A stretch of DNA of 64,000 nt, from positions 124,001-188,000 of the forward strand of contig NZ_JAMJXC010000011.1 of NCBI RefSeq assembly GCF_023571765.1, written 5' to 3'. Shown one piece after another: positions 54,867-63,831 of the stretch. The notes under the pieces are model-generated. The model worked only from the letters and a program-made list of their open reading frames with translations. It was not told where the DNA came from and made no database searches. Each line of letters starts with the position of its first letter. The stretch's first letter is position 1. Source of the DNA: Xanthobacter aminoxidans. GTDB lineage: Bacteria; Pseudomonadota; Alphaproteobacteria; Rhizobiales; Xanthobacteraceae. A program made the translations under genes and the position numbers.

Positions 54867-55781
54867 CTACCCCGCCGGCACCTCCATGCGCCCGCGCAGC
54901 GCGCCCGCCAGATGCTCGGCGAACTGGGCGCTGGGCAGCGGCAGGTTACGGTCGCGGAGCTGACCAAGCACGAGGTCGGCGCTTGGCAGGTCGCGCTCGT
55001 CCACCGGGCGCACGACGATACCCGGCGGCATGGCGTCCGGCTCGGCGCCGATCTCGATCTGGAATGAGATCATGCCGGTATGGGCGACGAGGCCGCGCAG
55101 CAGCTCGAAAGAATTGGTCTCGGCGGCCACCGACAGCTTCAGCCCCGCGCGGGACAGCCGCTCCTCGATCATCTGCCGTCCGCCGGTGGAAAATTCCGGC
55201 AAGGCGAGGGGATGGCCGGTGCAGTCGGCGAGGCGCAGCTTCGCCTTGCGGGCGAGCGGGTGGTCCACATTCATCAGCGCCACCAGCCGCTGCGGCAGGG
55301 TCATGATCGGCCTCAGGCGTCCAAGAAACGGCGGGCGGAAGACGAGAATGAGGTCCACCACATAGTCCACCAGCAGGCCCATGGCCCGCTCGTGGTCCAC
55401 CACCATCACCTCGAACGTCATCAGCGGATAGCGCTTGCGGAAGGCGCCGATCTGCCGTGGCAGAAAATCGTGCGCCAGCGCCTGGCTGCAGGCGATCCGC
55501 ACCGTGCCGCGGCGCAGGCCGCGCAGATCCTCGAGTTGCGAGCGCATCCGGTCGGCATCGTTCAGCTGCTCACGCACATAGGTGAGGAAGACCTCGCCGG
55601 CCGAGGTGAGGCGCACCCCGCGGGGGCGCCGCTCCAGCAGCTTCAGCCCCAGTTCCTCCTCCAGATCCATGATGCGCCGGTTGAGGGCGGAGGGCGTCAC
55701 ATTGAGCCGGTCGGCGGCGCCGCGAATGGAGCCGGTGCGGGCCACCTCGTCCATGTAGCGCAGGAATCTGAGGTGCCGCAT
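54867..55781 (-). CDS. LysR-family regulator of the cyclic-ureide operon
   Basis: 304 residues from the ATG at 55781 (GGAG close upstream); an ATG at 55796 is an alternative. HTH with VARTGSIRGAADRLNVTPSA and LNRRIMDLEEELGLKLLERR. Divergent from the isochorismatase/ABC/CAH operon with a candidate operator between them, so it most likely controls that operon. Confidence 0.87.
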   Translation of the reverse strand: MRHLRFLRYMDEVARTGSIRGAADRLNVTPSALNRRIMDLEEELGLKLLERRPRGVRLTSAGEVFLTYVREQLNDADRMRSQLEDLRGLRRGTVRIACSQALAHDFLPRQIGAFRKRYPLMTFEVMVVDHERAMGLLVDYVVDLILVFRPPFLGRLRPIMTLPQRLVALMNVDHPLARKAKLRLADCTGHPLALPEFSTGGRQMIEERLSRAGLKLSVAAETNSFELLRGLVAHTGMISFQIEIGAEPDAMPPGIVVRPVDERDLPSADLVLGQLRDRNLPLPSAQFAEHLAGALRGRMEVPAG

Positions 55782-55797
55782 GCCGTCTCCACCCATC

Positions 55798-55814
55798 GTA
55801 GCCTTTTAGGCTAC
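55798..55814. promoter_or_regulatory. Inverted repeat at the LysR / operon divergent promoter
   Basis: GTAGCC (55798-55803) and GGCTAC (55809-55814) around TTTTA. It lies 17 bp upstream of the LysR start and about 100 bp ahead of the hydrolase gene; candidate LysR autoregulatory site. Confidence 0.5.
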
Positions 55815-55914
55815 AGCATGTGGAATAATCGGCAATGGATCGCATCACTGCGTCGTGCCAATGTCATCTCTCAGCAGGAGAGCTCCTCTCCGGCGTGTCG
55901 CGAGAACGCTCCTT

Positions 55915-56673
55915 ATGTCCGCGTCCGACCAGCCCCCGCTGAAACGGCCCCCGCTGCGCTTCGCCCGTGCCGTGCCGACGCCCCGGCCGGTGACCATCCC
56001 CGGCGCGCCGCAGCCGGCCGAGATCGATCTCGCCCGCACCGCGCTCGTCATCGTGGACATGCAGAACGACTTTCTCGAACCCGACGGCTGGTTTCCCCGC
56101 CTCGGTGTCGATCCCTCCCCGCTCCTCGCCATCGTGCCGACCCTTCAGGCTCTGGCGGCGGCGACGCGGGCGGCAGGCCTGCCCGTCATTTTCGTGAACT
56201 GGGGGGTGCGGGCGGATCGCGCGGAGCTGTCGGCCCCGCTCCTCGCCAAGGCTTCGGGCGCGGGCACGCGGCCCGTCTATGCCGATCCCTCGGTGGAAGG
56301 ACGCGGCCGCATTCTCGTGGAAGGCGACTGGGGCGCCGCGACCATCGACGCGCTGGCGCCGGAGCCGGGCGACCTCGTGGTGCACAAGCATCGCCTGTCC
56401 GGCTTCCACGACAACGAGCTCGACTCCATCCTGCGCAACCGTGGCATCGACACGCTGCTGTTCTCAGGTGTGAACATCGACCGCTGCGTCTTCTCCACGC
56501 TCTGCGACGCGAGCTTTCGCGGCTACGGCTGCCTGCTGGTGGAAGACGCCTGCGCCACCGTCTCCCCGGCCTATGTGTCGGACGCCATCCTCTTCCTCGT
56601 GCGCCAGCTCTACGGCGTCACGCTTTCGAGCGGCGACCTGATGGCCGCCCTCGCCGACCAGCCTCAACAATAA
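55915..56673 (+). CDS. Isochorismatase-like cysteine hydrolase (BiuH-type candidate)
   Basis: 252 residues from the ATG at 55915. Triad Asp48 (VIVDMQNDF), Lys158 (VHKHRLSGF) and Cys191 (NIDRCVFSTL) is intact, as in biuret hydrolase, triuret hydrolase and related amidases. In-frame GTG/ATG codons at 55855/55861 would add an Arg-rich leader and lack a ribosome site. As first gene of an operon ending with a cyanuric acid hydrolase/barbiturase, hydrolysis of a biuret- or ureide-like ring-opened product is the best guess. Confidence 0.84.
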   Translation: MSASDQPPLKRPPLRFARAVPTPRPVTIPGAPQPAEIDLARTALVIVDMQNDFLEPDGWFPRLGVDPSPLLAIVPTLQALAAATRAAGLPVIFVNWGVRADRAELSAPLLAKASGAGTRPVYADPSVEGRGRILVEGDWGAATIDALAPEPGDLVVHKHRLSGFHDNELDSILRNRGIDTLLFSGVNIDRCVFSTLCDASFRGYGCLLVEDACATVSPAYVSDAILFLVRQLYGVTLSSGDLMAALADQPQQ

Positions 56674-56697
56674 CCAGAGCCAGACGGGACCATCACA

Positions 56698-57753
56698 ATG
56701 ACACTCCGGATACTCTCGCGACGCCTCGCACGTAGCAAACTTGCGCTTGCCCTTGCCCTCGGCATCGCCTCCACGGCCGCCGCCGGCCTGCCGGCGCTCG
56801 CGGACACCAAGCTGAAGATGGTGCTCAACTGGAAGTATCAGGGCCCGCAGGGCATGTTCTTCCTGGCGCAGGACCGCGGATACTTCAAGGCCGAGGGTCT
56901 CGACGTCACCTTCGACCAGGGCAACGGCTCCGGCGCCGCGGTGCCGCTGGTGGCGAACGGCACCTATGACATGGGTTTCGGCGATGTGAACGCGCTCATC
57001 GAGCTCGCCGCCAAGAAGCCGGAAGGCGCGCCCGTCGCCGTCTACATCATGTTCAACCAGCCGCCCTTCACCATCGCGGTGAAGGCGGACAGCCCCATCA
57101 AGACGCCCAAGGATCTGGAAGGCAAGACGCTCGGCGGCGCGGCCAATGATGGTGCGCTCAAGCTCTTCCCGGCCTTCTGCAAGATGGCGAAAATCGACTG
57201 CTCCGGCATCAAGATCACCAACATGCAGCCGAACCTGCGCGAGCAGATGCTGATGCAGGGCCAGGTTGATGGGGTGTTCGGCTATGTGAACACCATCCGC
57301 TTCTCCGCCAAACTGATCGGCGCCGGTGATGACAAGCTGCGCTACATCAACTTCGGCGACTACGGCATGGACCTTTATTCCAACGGCATCATCGTCTCCG
57401 CCGATCTCATCAAGAACAATCCCGAAGCCATCAAGGGCTTCCTGCGCGCCCTCAACAAGGGCGTCATCGACACGCTGAAGGATCCCGACGCGGCGGTGGC
57501 CGCCGTGGCCAAGCGCGAGCCCCTCATCAAGATCCCGGTGGAGACCGAGCGCCTCGACGCCACCCTGAAGGCGGAGATGAACCACCCGGAGATCGCCAAG
57601 ATCGGCCTCGGCAACGTGGACATGAAGCGCCTGCAGGAATCCATCGACATCCTGGTAGACGCCAACAAGCTGCCCACCACCCCGAAGGCCTCACAGATCT
57701 TCGATCCCGCCTTCCTGCCGCCGGTGGCGGACCTGCCCAAGAAGCTGTTCTGA
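56698..57753 (+). CDS. NMT1/ThiY-type ABC solute-binding protein
   Basis: 351 residues. A signal peptide ends at about residue 36 (PALAD), followed by KLKMVLNWKYQGPQGMFFLA, the NMT1/SsuA-like fold whose members bind pyrimidine-like compounds. 24 bp behind the hydrolase gene. Its permease and ATPase are encoded 2.3 kb downstream in the same operon, separated by two enzymes. A cyclic ureide or imide ligand is inferred. Confidence 0.87.
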   Translation: MTLRILSRRLARSKLALALALGIASTAAAGLPALADTKLKMVLNWKYQGPQGMFFLAQDRGYFKAEGLDVTFDQGNGSGAAVPLVANGTYDMGFGDVNALIELAAKKPEGAPVAVYIMFNQPPFTIAVKADSPIKTPKDLEGKTLGGAANDGALKLFPAFCKMAKIDCSGIKITNMQPNLREQMLMQGQVDGVFGYVNTIRFSAKLIGAGDDKLRYINFGDYGMDLYSNGIIVSADLIKNNPEAIKGFLRALNKGVIDTLKDPDAAVAAVAKREPLIKIPVETERLDATLKAEMNHPEIAKIGLGNVDMKRLQESIDILVDANKLPTTPKASQIFDPAFLPPVADLPKKLF

Positions 57754-57845
57754 TCCGGCTCTTCTGAACCAGACGTTCCGACGTCCCGACCCGGCGTCGC
57801 TCCCGTGAGTGGAGCGGCGCCCGCCCCCTACCCAACGGACCTCCC

Positions 57846-58637
57846 ATGGATCTCAAGCTCAAGGATCGCGTCGCGCTGATCACCGGCCCCGCCAAGGGCA
57901 TGGGCGCCGCCATCACCCGCGCCTTCGCGGCCGAAGGCTGCCGCCTCGCCCTCATTGGCCGTGACACTTCGGCCATCGCGCCGATCGCCGACGAGGTGCG
58001 CGCCGCCGGCGCCGAGGCGCTCGTGATTCCCTGCGACCTCACCGACGCCGACGCCTGCGATGCCGCCGCCGCACGCACCGTGGAGGCCTTCGGCACGGTG
58101 GATATCCTCGTCAACGTGGCCGGCGGCTCCGGCCCCATCGGCAAGACCGGCGTGGAGACGACGCCTGCGGAGTTTGACGAAATCGTCACCCTCAACATGA
58201 ACGGCTGCTTTCACACCATGCGCGCCGTGCTGCCCACCATGATCGAGCGCCGCTATGGCAAGATCGTCAATGTGGGCGGCACCTTCGGCATGCGCGGGCG
58301 GGCCGGACGCATGGCTTATTCGGCCTCCAAATGGGGCCTGCGCGGCATCACCAAGAGCTTCGCGCTGGAGGTGGGGCCGCACAACGTCAACGTGAATTGC
58401 GTGGAGCCCGGCATGGTGGACGGCCCGCGCTTTCGCGAGAAGGTCTGCGCCGACATGGCCAAGAAGCTTTCCATCACGCTGGAGGAAGCCATGGCCCGCC
58501 ACGCGGCGGACTATGCCCTGCGCCGCGTGACCACCGACGAGGACGTGGCCAACGCCTGCCTGTTCCTCGCCAGCGACGTATCCCGCCAGCTCACCGGCAT
58601 CGACATGCCGGTCGACGGCGGCTGGGCAATGCTCTGA
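57846..58637 (+). CDS. Short-chain dehydrogenase/reductase
   Basis: 263 residues. NAD(P) motif GPAKGMGAAITRAF is a slight variant of TGxxxGxG; the catalytic tetrad has YSASK. No recognised substrate. Its position between the binding protein and the cyclic amidohydrolase implies an oxidoreduction of the imported ring or side chain before hydrolysis. Confidence 0.86.
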   Translation: MDLKLKDRVALITGPAKGMGAAITRAFAAEGCRLALIGRDTSAIAPIADEVRAAGAEALVIPCDLTDADACDAAAARTVEAFGTVDILVNVAGGSGPIGKTGVETTPAEFDEIVTLNMNGCFHTMRAVLPTMIERRYGKIVNVGGTFGMRGRAGRMAYSASKWGLRGITKSFALEVGPHNVNVNCVEPGMVDGPRFREKVCADMAKKLSITLEEAMARHAADYALRRVTTDEDVANACLFLASDVSRQLTGIDMPVDGGWAML

Positions 58638-58647
58638 GGAGGATGAC

Positions 58648-60084
58648 ATGAACGAACCTGTCGATCTCGTCATCCATGGCGGGCGCATCGTCTCCCCCGA
58701 GACGGTCATCGAAGCCTCCATCGCCATCCGCGGCGAGACCATCGTAGCCGTCGGCGCGCCCGATGCCATGCCGGAGGCGAAGGAGACCTTCGACGCCTCG
58801 GGCCTTCACATTCTGCCCGGCGCCATCGACGTGCATGTGCACTTCCGCGATCCCGGCTACACCCACAAGGAAGACTTCGAGAGCGGCACCGCCGCCGCGG
58901 CCTTCGGCGGCGTGACCACCGTGTTCGACATGCCCAACACCATCCCCACCGTGGCGGACGGGGAGACGCTGAAGGCCAAGCACGCCATCGCCGCCTCCAA
59001 GGCGCATGTGGACTACGGCCTCTATGCGGTGCTGGGCGAAGACACCATCGAGAAGGTGCCGGAGCTGATCGAGGCCGGGATCATCGGCTTCAAGTGCTAC
59101 ATGGGGAACACCTTCGGCCGCATCCCGACGCCCTCCACGGGGGCGATGCTGGAGGCGTTCGAGAGGGTGGCGCCCACCGGCAAGCGCATCTCCCTGCATG
59201 CCGAGACCAATTCGGTGATGGAGCGGCGCCAAAAGCGCCTGACAGAGGGCGGCCGCAATGACCCGCTCGCCCATCTCGCCTCCCGCCCCGCCGTCGTGGC
59301 GGTGGAAGCCGTGGCCCGCGCGGCCATCCTTGCCGAATGGACGGGCGCGCGCATCCACATCCTGCACATCTCCTCTGCCGCCGAACTGGGTCCCCTGCGC
59401 GACGCCAAGGCGCGCGGCGTGGACATCACCGGCGAGACCTGCCCGCATTACCTGATGCTGGGCGAGGCCGATTACGCTCGCTGTCGCGGCGTCATCCGCG
59501 TCAACCCGCCGGTGCGGGAGAGCGTGAACAACGAACCGCTCTGGGCCGGCCTTCTCGACGGCACCATCGACATGATCGCCACCGATCACGCCCCACACAC
59601 GCCGGAAGAGAAGACCCGCGCCGACATCTGGAGCGTGGATTGCGGCTTCCCGGGCGTCGAGACGCAGATGCCGCTCATGCTCACCGAGGTCGCGGCCGGC
59701 CGCTACGACATCCGCGACTATGTGCGCTGGAGCGCGATGAACCCGGCGAAGGTGTGGGGGCTCTACCCGAAGAAGGGCGCCATCCTGCCCGGCGCCGACG
59801 CAGACCTTGCCTTCGTGGACCTGAACCACGCCTGGACACTGCGCGACGCCGATCTCCAGTCCCGCTCCAAAATTTCCCCATGGGACGGCCGGAACGTGAT
59901 GGGCCTGCCGCGCCATACCATGGTGCGTGGCCGCTTCGTGATGAAGGATCGCGCACTGGTGGCGGACACGAAGGGGCACGGACGCTCGGTCCACGCCATC
60001 CAGCAGATGCCGGAAGCGAAGCCGCTCCATACCGATGAAACCCTGGCGGCCGTCATCGCTCACCGGCCGGAGGCGGCGGCATGA
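58648..60084 (+). CDS. Dihydroorotase/allantoinase-like cyclic amidohydrolase
   Basis: 478 residues. Metal ligands are visible: His63 and His65 (VHVHFRDPG), carboxylated Lys149 (GFKCYMG), His184, His240 and Asp313 (ATDHAPHT). It opens a cyclic amide ring. 10 bp behind the SDR gene and overlapping the ATPase start (ATGA). Not the pyrimidine-biosynthetic PyrC by context; a hydantoinase, allantoinase or dihydropyrimidinase-like role is possible. Confidence 0.87.
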   Translation: MNEPVDLVIHGGRIVSPETVIEASIAIRGETIVAVGAPDAMPEAKETFDASGLHILPGAIDVHVHFRDPGYTHKEDFESGTAAAAFGGVTTVFDMPNTIPTVADGETLKAKHAIAASKAHVDYGLYAVLGEDTIEKVPELIEAGIIGFKCYMGNTFGRIPTPSTGAMLEAFERVAPTGKRISLHAETNSVMERRQKRLTEGGRNDPLAHLASRPAVVAVEAVARAAILAEWTGARIHILHISSAAELGPLRDAKARGVDITGETCPHYLMLGEADYARCRGVIRVNPPVRESVNNEPLWAGLLDGTIDMIATDHAPHTPEEKTRADIWSVDCGFPGVETQMPLMLTEVAAGRYDIRDYVRWSAMNPAKVWGLYPKKGAILPGADADLAFVDLNHAWTLRDADLQSRSKISPWDGRNVMGLPRHTMVRGRFVMKDRALVADTKGHGRSVHAIQQMPEAKPLHTDETLAAVIAHRPEAAA

Positions 60085-60908
60085 ACGAGGACGCCCCTCC
60101 CTTCGTCCATCTCCAGGACGTGCGCCTCACCTACGGCCACGGCGAGCGCACCGTGGAGGCGCTCGGCACCACCAATCTCAAGGTCGGCAAGGGCGATTTC
60201 GTCGCCCTCGTCGGCCCCTCCGGCTGCGGCAAGTCCACCATCCTCAAGCTGGTGACGGGGCTCATCCCCGCCTCGGCCGGCTGGGTGTTCGTGGCCCAGC
60301 GCGAGGTCGGCGCCGAACCGGTGCGGGTGGGCATGGCCTTCCAGAACCCGACCCTGCTGCCGTGGCTCACCATCCGGAAGAACGTGATGCTGCCGCTGAA
60401 GATCGTGCCGCCCTTCCGGCAGCAATACCGGGCCAAGAAGAAGACCGAGTTCCGCGACCGCGCCGATGCCCTGCTGGAGCAGGTGGGCCTTGCCGGCTTC
60501 GGCGACAAGTTTCCCTGGCAGCTTTCCGGCGGCATGCTCCAGCGCGCCTCGCTCTGCCGCGCCCTGATCCACGACCCCCAGCTCCTGATGCTGGACGAGC
60601 CGTTCGGCGCCCTCGACCAGTTCACCCGCGAGGAATTGTGGGCCATCCTTCAGGATCTGTGGCTGACGCGTCGCCCGACCGTGCTGCTCGTCACCCACGA
60701 TTTGAAGGAAGCCGGCTATCTCGCCAATCGCGTGTGCGTCATGCGCGCCCGGCCGGGGCGGATCGTCGAGGATTGCGCGGTGGATTTCGTTCGCCCGCGC
60801 ACCATCGAGATGACCTACGAACCGGGTTTCGTCTCGCTCACCCAGCGCCTGCGCGAGCTGATCGTTTCGGCCCGCGCGCCCGACGCCGCAGTGGAGAGCG
60901 CCGCATGA
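60081..60908 (+). CDS. ABC importer ATPase (SsuB/TauB family)
   Basis: 275 residues. Walker A GPSGCGKST, signature LSGGMLQR, Walker B LLMLDEPFGALD, His switch LLVTHD. Overlaps both neighbouring genes by ATGA. Forms the transporter with the NMT1-type binding protein. Confidence 0.92.
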   Translation: MNEDAPPFVHLQDVRLTYGHGERTVEALGTTNLKVGKGDFVALVGPSGCGKSTILKLVTGLIPASAGWVFVAQREVGAEPVRVGMAFQNPTLLPWLTIRKNVMLPLKIVPPFRQQYRAKKKTEFRDRADALLEQVGLAGFGDKFPWQLSGGMLQRASLCRALIHDPQLLMLDEPFGALDQFTREELWAILQDLWLTRRPTVLLVTHDLKEAGYLANRVCVMRARPGRIVEDCAVDFVRPRTIEMTYEPGFVSLTQRLRELIVSARAPDAAVESAA

Positions 60909-61678
60909 CCTACGCCCTGCGCCGCCGCCTGAATTCCGCAGCCGTCATCATCGGCTTCTTCGTCGTCTGGGAACTCGCCTGCGTGATCTTCCACATCAAG
61001 GAGATCGTCCTGCCGCGGCCCAGCCAGGTGTTCGAAACGCTCTGGCTGCAGGCTCCCGCCATCTGGCCGCACACGGTGCAGACGCTCTACACCACGCTGG
61101 TGGGCTTCGCCCTCGGCATCGTCTCCGGCGTGCTGCTGGGCGTGCTCATCGGCTCCTCGCGCCTCGCCTATGACACGGGCTATCCGCTGCTGATCGGCTT
61201 TTCCTCCATCCCGAAGGTGGCGGTGGTTCCGATCTTCGTCCTGTGGTTCGGGGCGGGCACGGTGCCGGCGGTGCTCACCGCCATGATCATGAGCCTCTTC
61301 CCCATCGTCGTGAACGTCGCCACCGGCCTCGCCACCACGGAACCGGAGCTGGAGGACGTGATGAAGGCGCTCCGCGCCACCAAGCTCGACATCCTGTTCA
61401 ATGTCGGCCTGCCCCGCGCCATGCCCTATTTCTTCGCCTCCCTGAAGGTATCGGTGACGCTCGCCTTCGTGGGCACGGTGATCGCCGAGACGGTGGCCTC
61501 GAACCAGGGCATCGGCAACCTCATGATGATCGCCTCCTCCTCCTTCGACGTGCCCCTCGTCTTCGCCGGGCTGCTCGTGCTGGCGCTACTGGGCGTCGGC
61601 CTCTACGCCATCTTCTCCCTCATCGAAGGGCGAGTGATCGGCTGGGCGCGGCGCAAGGACGGGGCGGACTTCGCCTGA
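60905..61678 (+). CDS. ABC importer permease (SsuC/ThiX type)
   Basis: 257 residues, six helices. The cytoplasmic loop EDVMKALRATKLDILFNVGL and the following PRAMPYFFASLKV mark the SsuC/TauC permease family. ATG at 60905 overlaps the ATPase stop. A frame open further upstream is not part of the gene. Confidence 0.9.
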   Translation: MTYALRRRLNSAAVIIGFFVVWELACVIFHIKEIVLPRPSQVFETLWLQAPAIWPHTVQTLYTTLVGFALGIVSGVLLGVLIGSSRLAYDTGYPLLIGFSSIPKVAVVPIFVLWFGAGTVPAVLTAMIMSLFPIVVNVATGLATTEPELEDVMKALRATKLDILFNVGLPRAMPYFFASLKVSVTLAFVGTVIAETVASNQGIGNLMMIASSSFDVPLVFAGLLVLALLGVGLYAIFSLIEGRVIGWARRKDGADFA

Positions 61679-61688
61679 GACACGCGCC

Positions 61689-62768
61689 ATGCCCACTGCC
61701 AAGGTCCATCGCATCCCCACGGCGAGCCCCGACGACGTGTCGGCTCTTGCCGCCGCCATCGCCTCCGGCGCCATCGCGCCCGAAGGCATCCTCGCCATCT
61801 TCGGCAAGACCGAGGGCAACGGCTGCGTCAACGACTTCTCCCGCGGCTTCGCCGTCGCCGCCCTGCAGGCACTGCTGCGGGCTCATCTCGGCGACGCGGC
61901 GGATGAGGTGTGCCTTGTCATGTCGGGCGGCACCGAGGGCGGGATGTCGCCCCACCTGCTTGTGTTCGAGGTGGTCGAGGCCGTTGCGAACGGCGCTTGC
62001 CCTGCCCTCGCCGTCGGCCGCGCGCATACGCCGGACCTTCCCTCCGAGCATCTCGGGCGGATGGGGCAGGTGCGCTCGGTCGCCGAAGGCGTGCGACGGG
62101 CCATGGAAGCGGCCGGCATCAGTGACGCCGGCGATGTCCATTTCGTGCAGGTGAAGTGCCCGCTTCTCACCGCCGCGCGCGTGCGCGAGGCCGAGGCGCG
62201 GGGCGCGACCACGGCGACCTCCGACACGTTGAAATCCATGGGCCTCTCGCGCGGCGCCAGTGCGCTCGGCATCGCGCTGGCGCTTGGCGAGGTGGCCGAG
62301 TATGCGCTTTCCGATGCCGCCATCTGCGCCGACTACGGCCTGTGGTCCGGCCGCGCCAGTTGTTCGAGCGGCATCGAACTTCTGGGCCACGAGATCGTCG
62401 TGCTCGGCATGTCGAAGAGCTGGAGCGGCCCGCTCGTCATCGCTCATGCAGTGATGGCAGATGCCATAGATGTCGCACCGGTGCGCGAAGCCATCGACCG
62501 CCTTGGAGGCGCGCCGGGAGAAGACACGATCGTACTCGCCAAGGCCGAGGCGAGCCGCAGCGGCCTCATCCGTGGCAAGCGCCACACCATGCTGGACGAC
62601 AGCGACATCTCCTCCACCCGCCACGCCCGCGCCTTCGTCGCCGGCGCCCTGGCCGGCGTGGTCGGCCACACGGAGATCTATGTCTCCGGCGGCGCCGAAC
62701 ATCAGGGACCGGATGGCGGCGGCCCGGTGGCCATCATCGGCGCGCGTATGGCGGCCGAAGGCAGGTAA
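61689..62768 (+). CDS. Cyanuric acid hydrolase / barbiturase family amidohydrolase
   Basis: 359 residues, the AtzD family length. Three repeated Lys-Ser units are visible: Lys40 (FGKTEGNGCVND) with Ser79 (MSGGTEGG), Lys156 (VQVKCPLLT) with Ser226/227 (CSSGIEL), Lys285 (AKAEASRSG) with Ser333 (VSGGAEHQGP). Family members open cyanuric acid to biuret or barbiturate to ureidomalonate; which one cannot be decided by eye. Last gene of the operon, 10 bp behind the permease. Confidence 0.92.
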   Translation: MPTAKVHRIPTASPDDVSALAAAIASGAIAPEGILAIFGKTEGNGCVNDFSRGFAVAALQALLRAHLGDAADEVCLVMSGGTEGGMSPHLLVFEVVEAVANGACPALAVGRAHTPDLPSEHLGRMGQVRSVAEGVRRAMEAAGISDAGDVHFVQVKCPLLTAARVREAEARGATTATSDTLKSMGLSRGASALGIALALGEVAEYALSDAAICADYGLWSGRASCSSGIELLGHEIVVLGMSKSWSGPLVIAHAVMADAIDVAPVREAIDRLGGAPGEDTIVLAKAEASRSGLIRGKRHTMLDDSDISSTRHARAFVAGALAGVVGHTEIYVSGGAEHQGPDGGGPVAIIGARMAAEGR

Positions 62769-62881
62769 TTCGCCTGCTTTCATCTCGGCCCAGCAAGCGC
62801 CCCTGGCATGGAACGAGCGCCGGCCTTCCCACGTGTTGCGCCTCTCCAGTGCCCGGCTCTGCCGGACTGAAGAATGCCGCG

Positions 62882-63217
62882 CTAGAGCGATGCGGCGCGC
62901 AATCGCGTCTGCCAGAGGGCCCGACGCTTCTTGAGTTCGTCGTCCCGGTCGAAATCGGGGAAGTCCTCCCGCAGCCGGTCGAGTTCCTCATATCGGAATT
63001 CGGAGGCGCCATGCGCCCGCCACGCCGCTTGCAGCGCCCCATTGGCGTGGCGACCGATGCCCAGTTCGAACCAGATCCTGTTCTTGTGCGTGTCTACGGT
63101 GGGGCTGGTGCCGACCCACACCTCCCCCGTCGCCGTGCAGACGATCGCATAGACTCCGAATGCGGGCTTGCGTTGCCGATAGGCCGCGACGGCCGCCTTG
63201 CGCTCCTGCCTGTCCAT
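62882..63217 (-). CDS. GIY-YIG nuclease-like small protein
   Basis: 111 residues. FGVYAIVCTATGEVWVGTSP fits the GIY-YIG pattern with V for I and VG for YIG; a charged C-terminus follows. Small stand-alone members of this fold are of unknown function. The 113 bp after the CAH gene (62769-62881) hold nothing clear. Confidence 0.7.
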   Translation of the reverse strand: MDRQERKAAVAAYRQRKPAFGVYAIVCTATGEVWVGTSPTVDTHKNRIWFELGIGRHANGALQAAWRAHGASEFRYEELDRLREDFPDFDRDDELKKRRALWQTRLRAASL

Positions 63218-63229
63218 GACGCCTCCATA

Positions 63230-63271
63230 TTTACCCGGATGATATAGATTGATTTTTCATCCGGGTAAATA
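63230..63271. promoter_or_regulatory. 14-bp inverted repeat upstream of the GIY-YIG gene
   Basis: ATTTACCCGGATGA (63230-63243) and TCATCCGGGTAAAT (63258-63271) are perfect arms with a 14-bp AT-rich spacer. They begin 13 bp upstream of the minus-strand start, where a repressor would block transcription. Confidence 0.6.
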
Positions 63272-63353
63272 AGGGCTTCAAACGGAGGGCTCGCCGCTTG
63301 ACCGCTGGCGGCCTCCACCCGCCCTGCAGGCAGGTGCGGACCAAGACCGACGC

Positions 63354-63734
63354 TCAGGCGTATTGGGCCACGCCGTTGCCGAGCGACCAGTTCTCCTTCT
63401 TCACCTCGATGAGGTTGACGAAGACATCCTCGGGCCGAAGGCCGGGGCTCTCGCTGAGATAGAGGGCGATACGCCGGAACATCTCCTTCTTCTGATCCAC
63501 CGTGCGGGTGTCGTTCGCGGCGATCTGGATGAACACCAGATCTTCGGTACGCGAGATGCCCATGTAGGAAGGGTCGAACCGGAAGTTCTCGGCCGAATGC
63601 TCGGTGATGGTCATGAACTGGTTGTCGCGCGGCACATTGAACGTCTCCTGCATTGCGCGCGCGAGACTGTCGAAGATCGCCCGGCGATAGGTTTCCGGCT
63701 TGCCGGCCCTGAGGGAGATGTGCGTGAGAGGCAT
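63354..63734 (-). CDS. Tautomerase superfamily protein (MSAD-like)
   Basis: 126 residues, double the length of 4-oxalocrotonate tautomerase. The N-terminus PLTHISLRAGKP supplies the catalytic Pro1 after Met removal, and the C-terminus ENWSLGNGVAQYA resembles malonate semialdehyde decarboxylase-like proteins. AAGGAG lies 7 nt before the ATG. Divergent from a LysR gene with a long palindrome between them. Confidence 0.83.
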   Translation of the reverse strand: MPLTHISLRAGKPETYRRAIFDSLARAMQETFNVPRDNQFMTITEHSAENFRFDPSYMGISRTEDLVFIQIAANDTRTVDQKKEMFRRIALYLSESPGLRPEDVFVNLIEVKKENWSLGNGVAQYA

Positions 63735-63794
63735 TGGGGGGCTCCTTCCCGTTGATCGATGTCGAAACAATAGGAATGGCCGCTTCTTTTTGAT

Positions 63795-63825
63795 ACACTA
63801 TCTCAGCTCATATCTGAGATAGTGT
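63795..63825. promoter_or_regulatory. 31-bp LysR-type operator
   Basis: ACACTATCTCAG (63795-63806) and CTGAGATAGTGT (63814-63825), perfect 12-bp arms across 7 bp. It lies 7 bp ahead of the LysR start and 60 bp ahead of the tautomerase start; a probable autoregulatory and activation site. Confidence 0.7.
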
Positions 63826-63831
63826 TTTGAT

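Noticed and set aside
58648-60084. Calling the amidohydrolase PyrC (dihydroorotase of biosynthesis).
   Set aside because: It sits inside a catabolic ABC/CAH operon and the family covers allantoinase, hydantoinase and dihydropyrimidinase-like enzymes.
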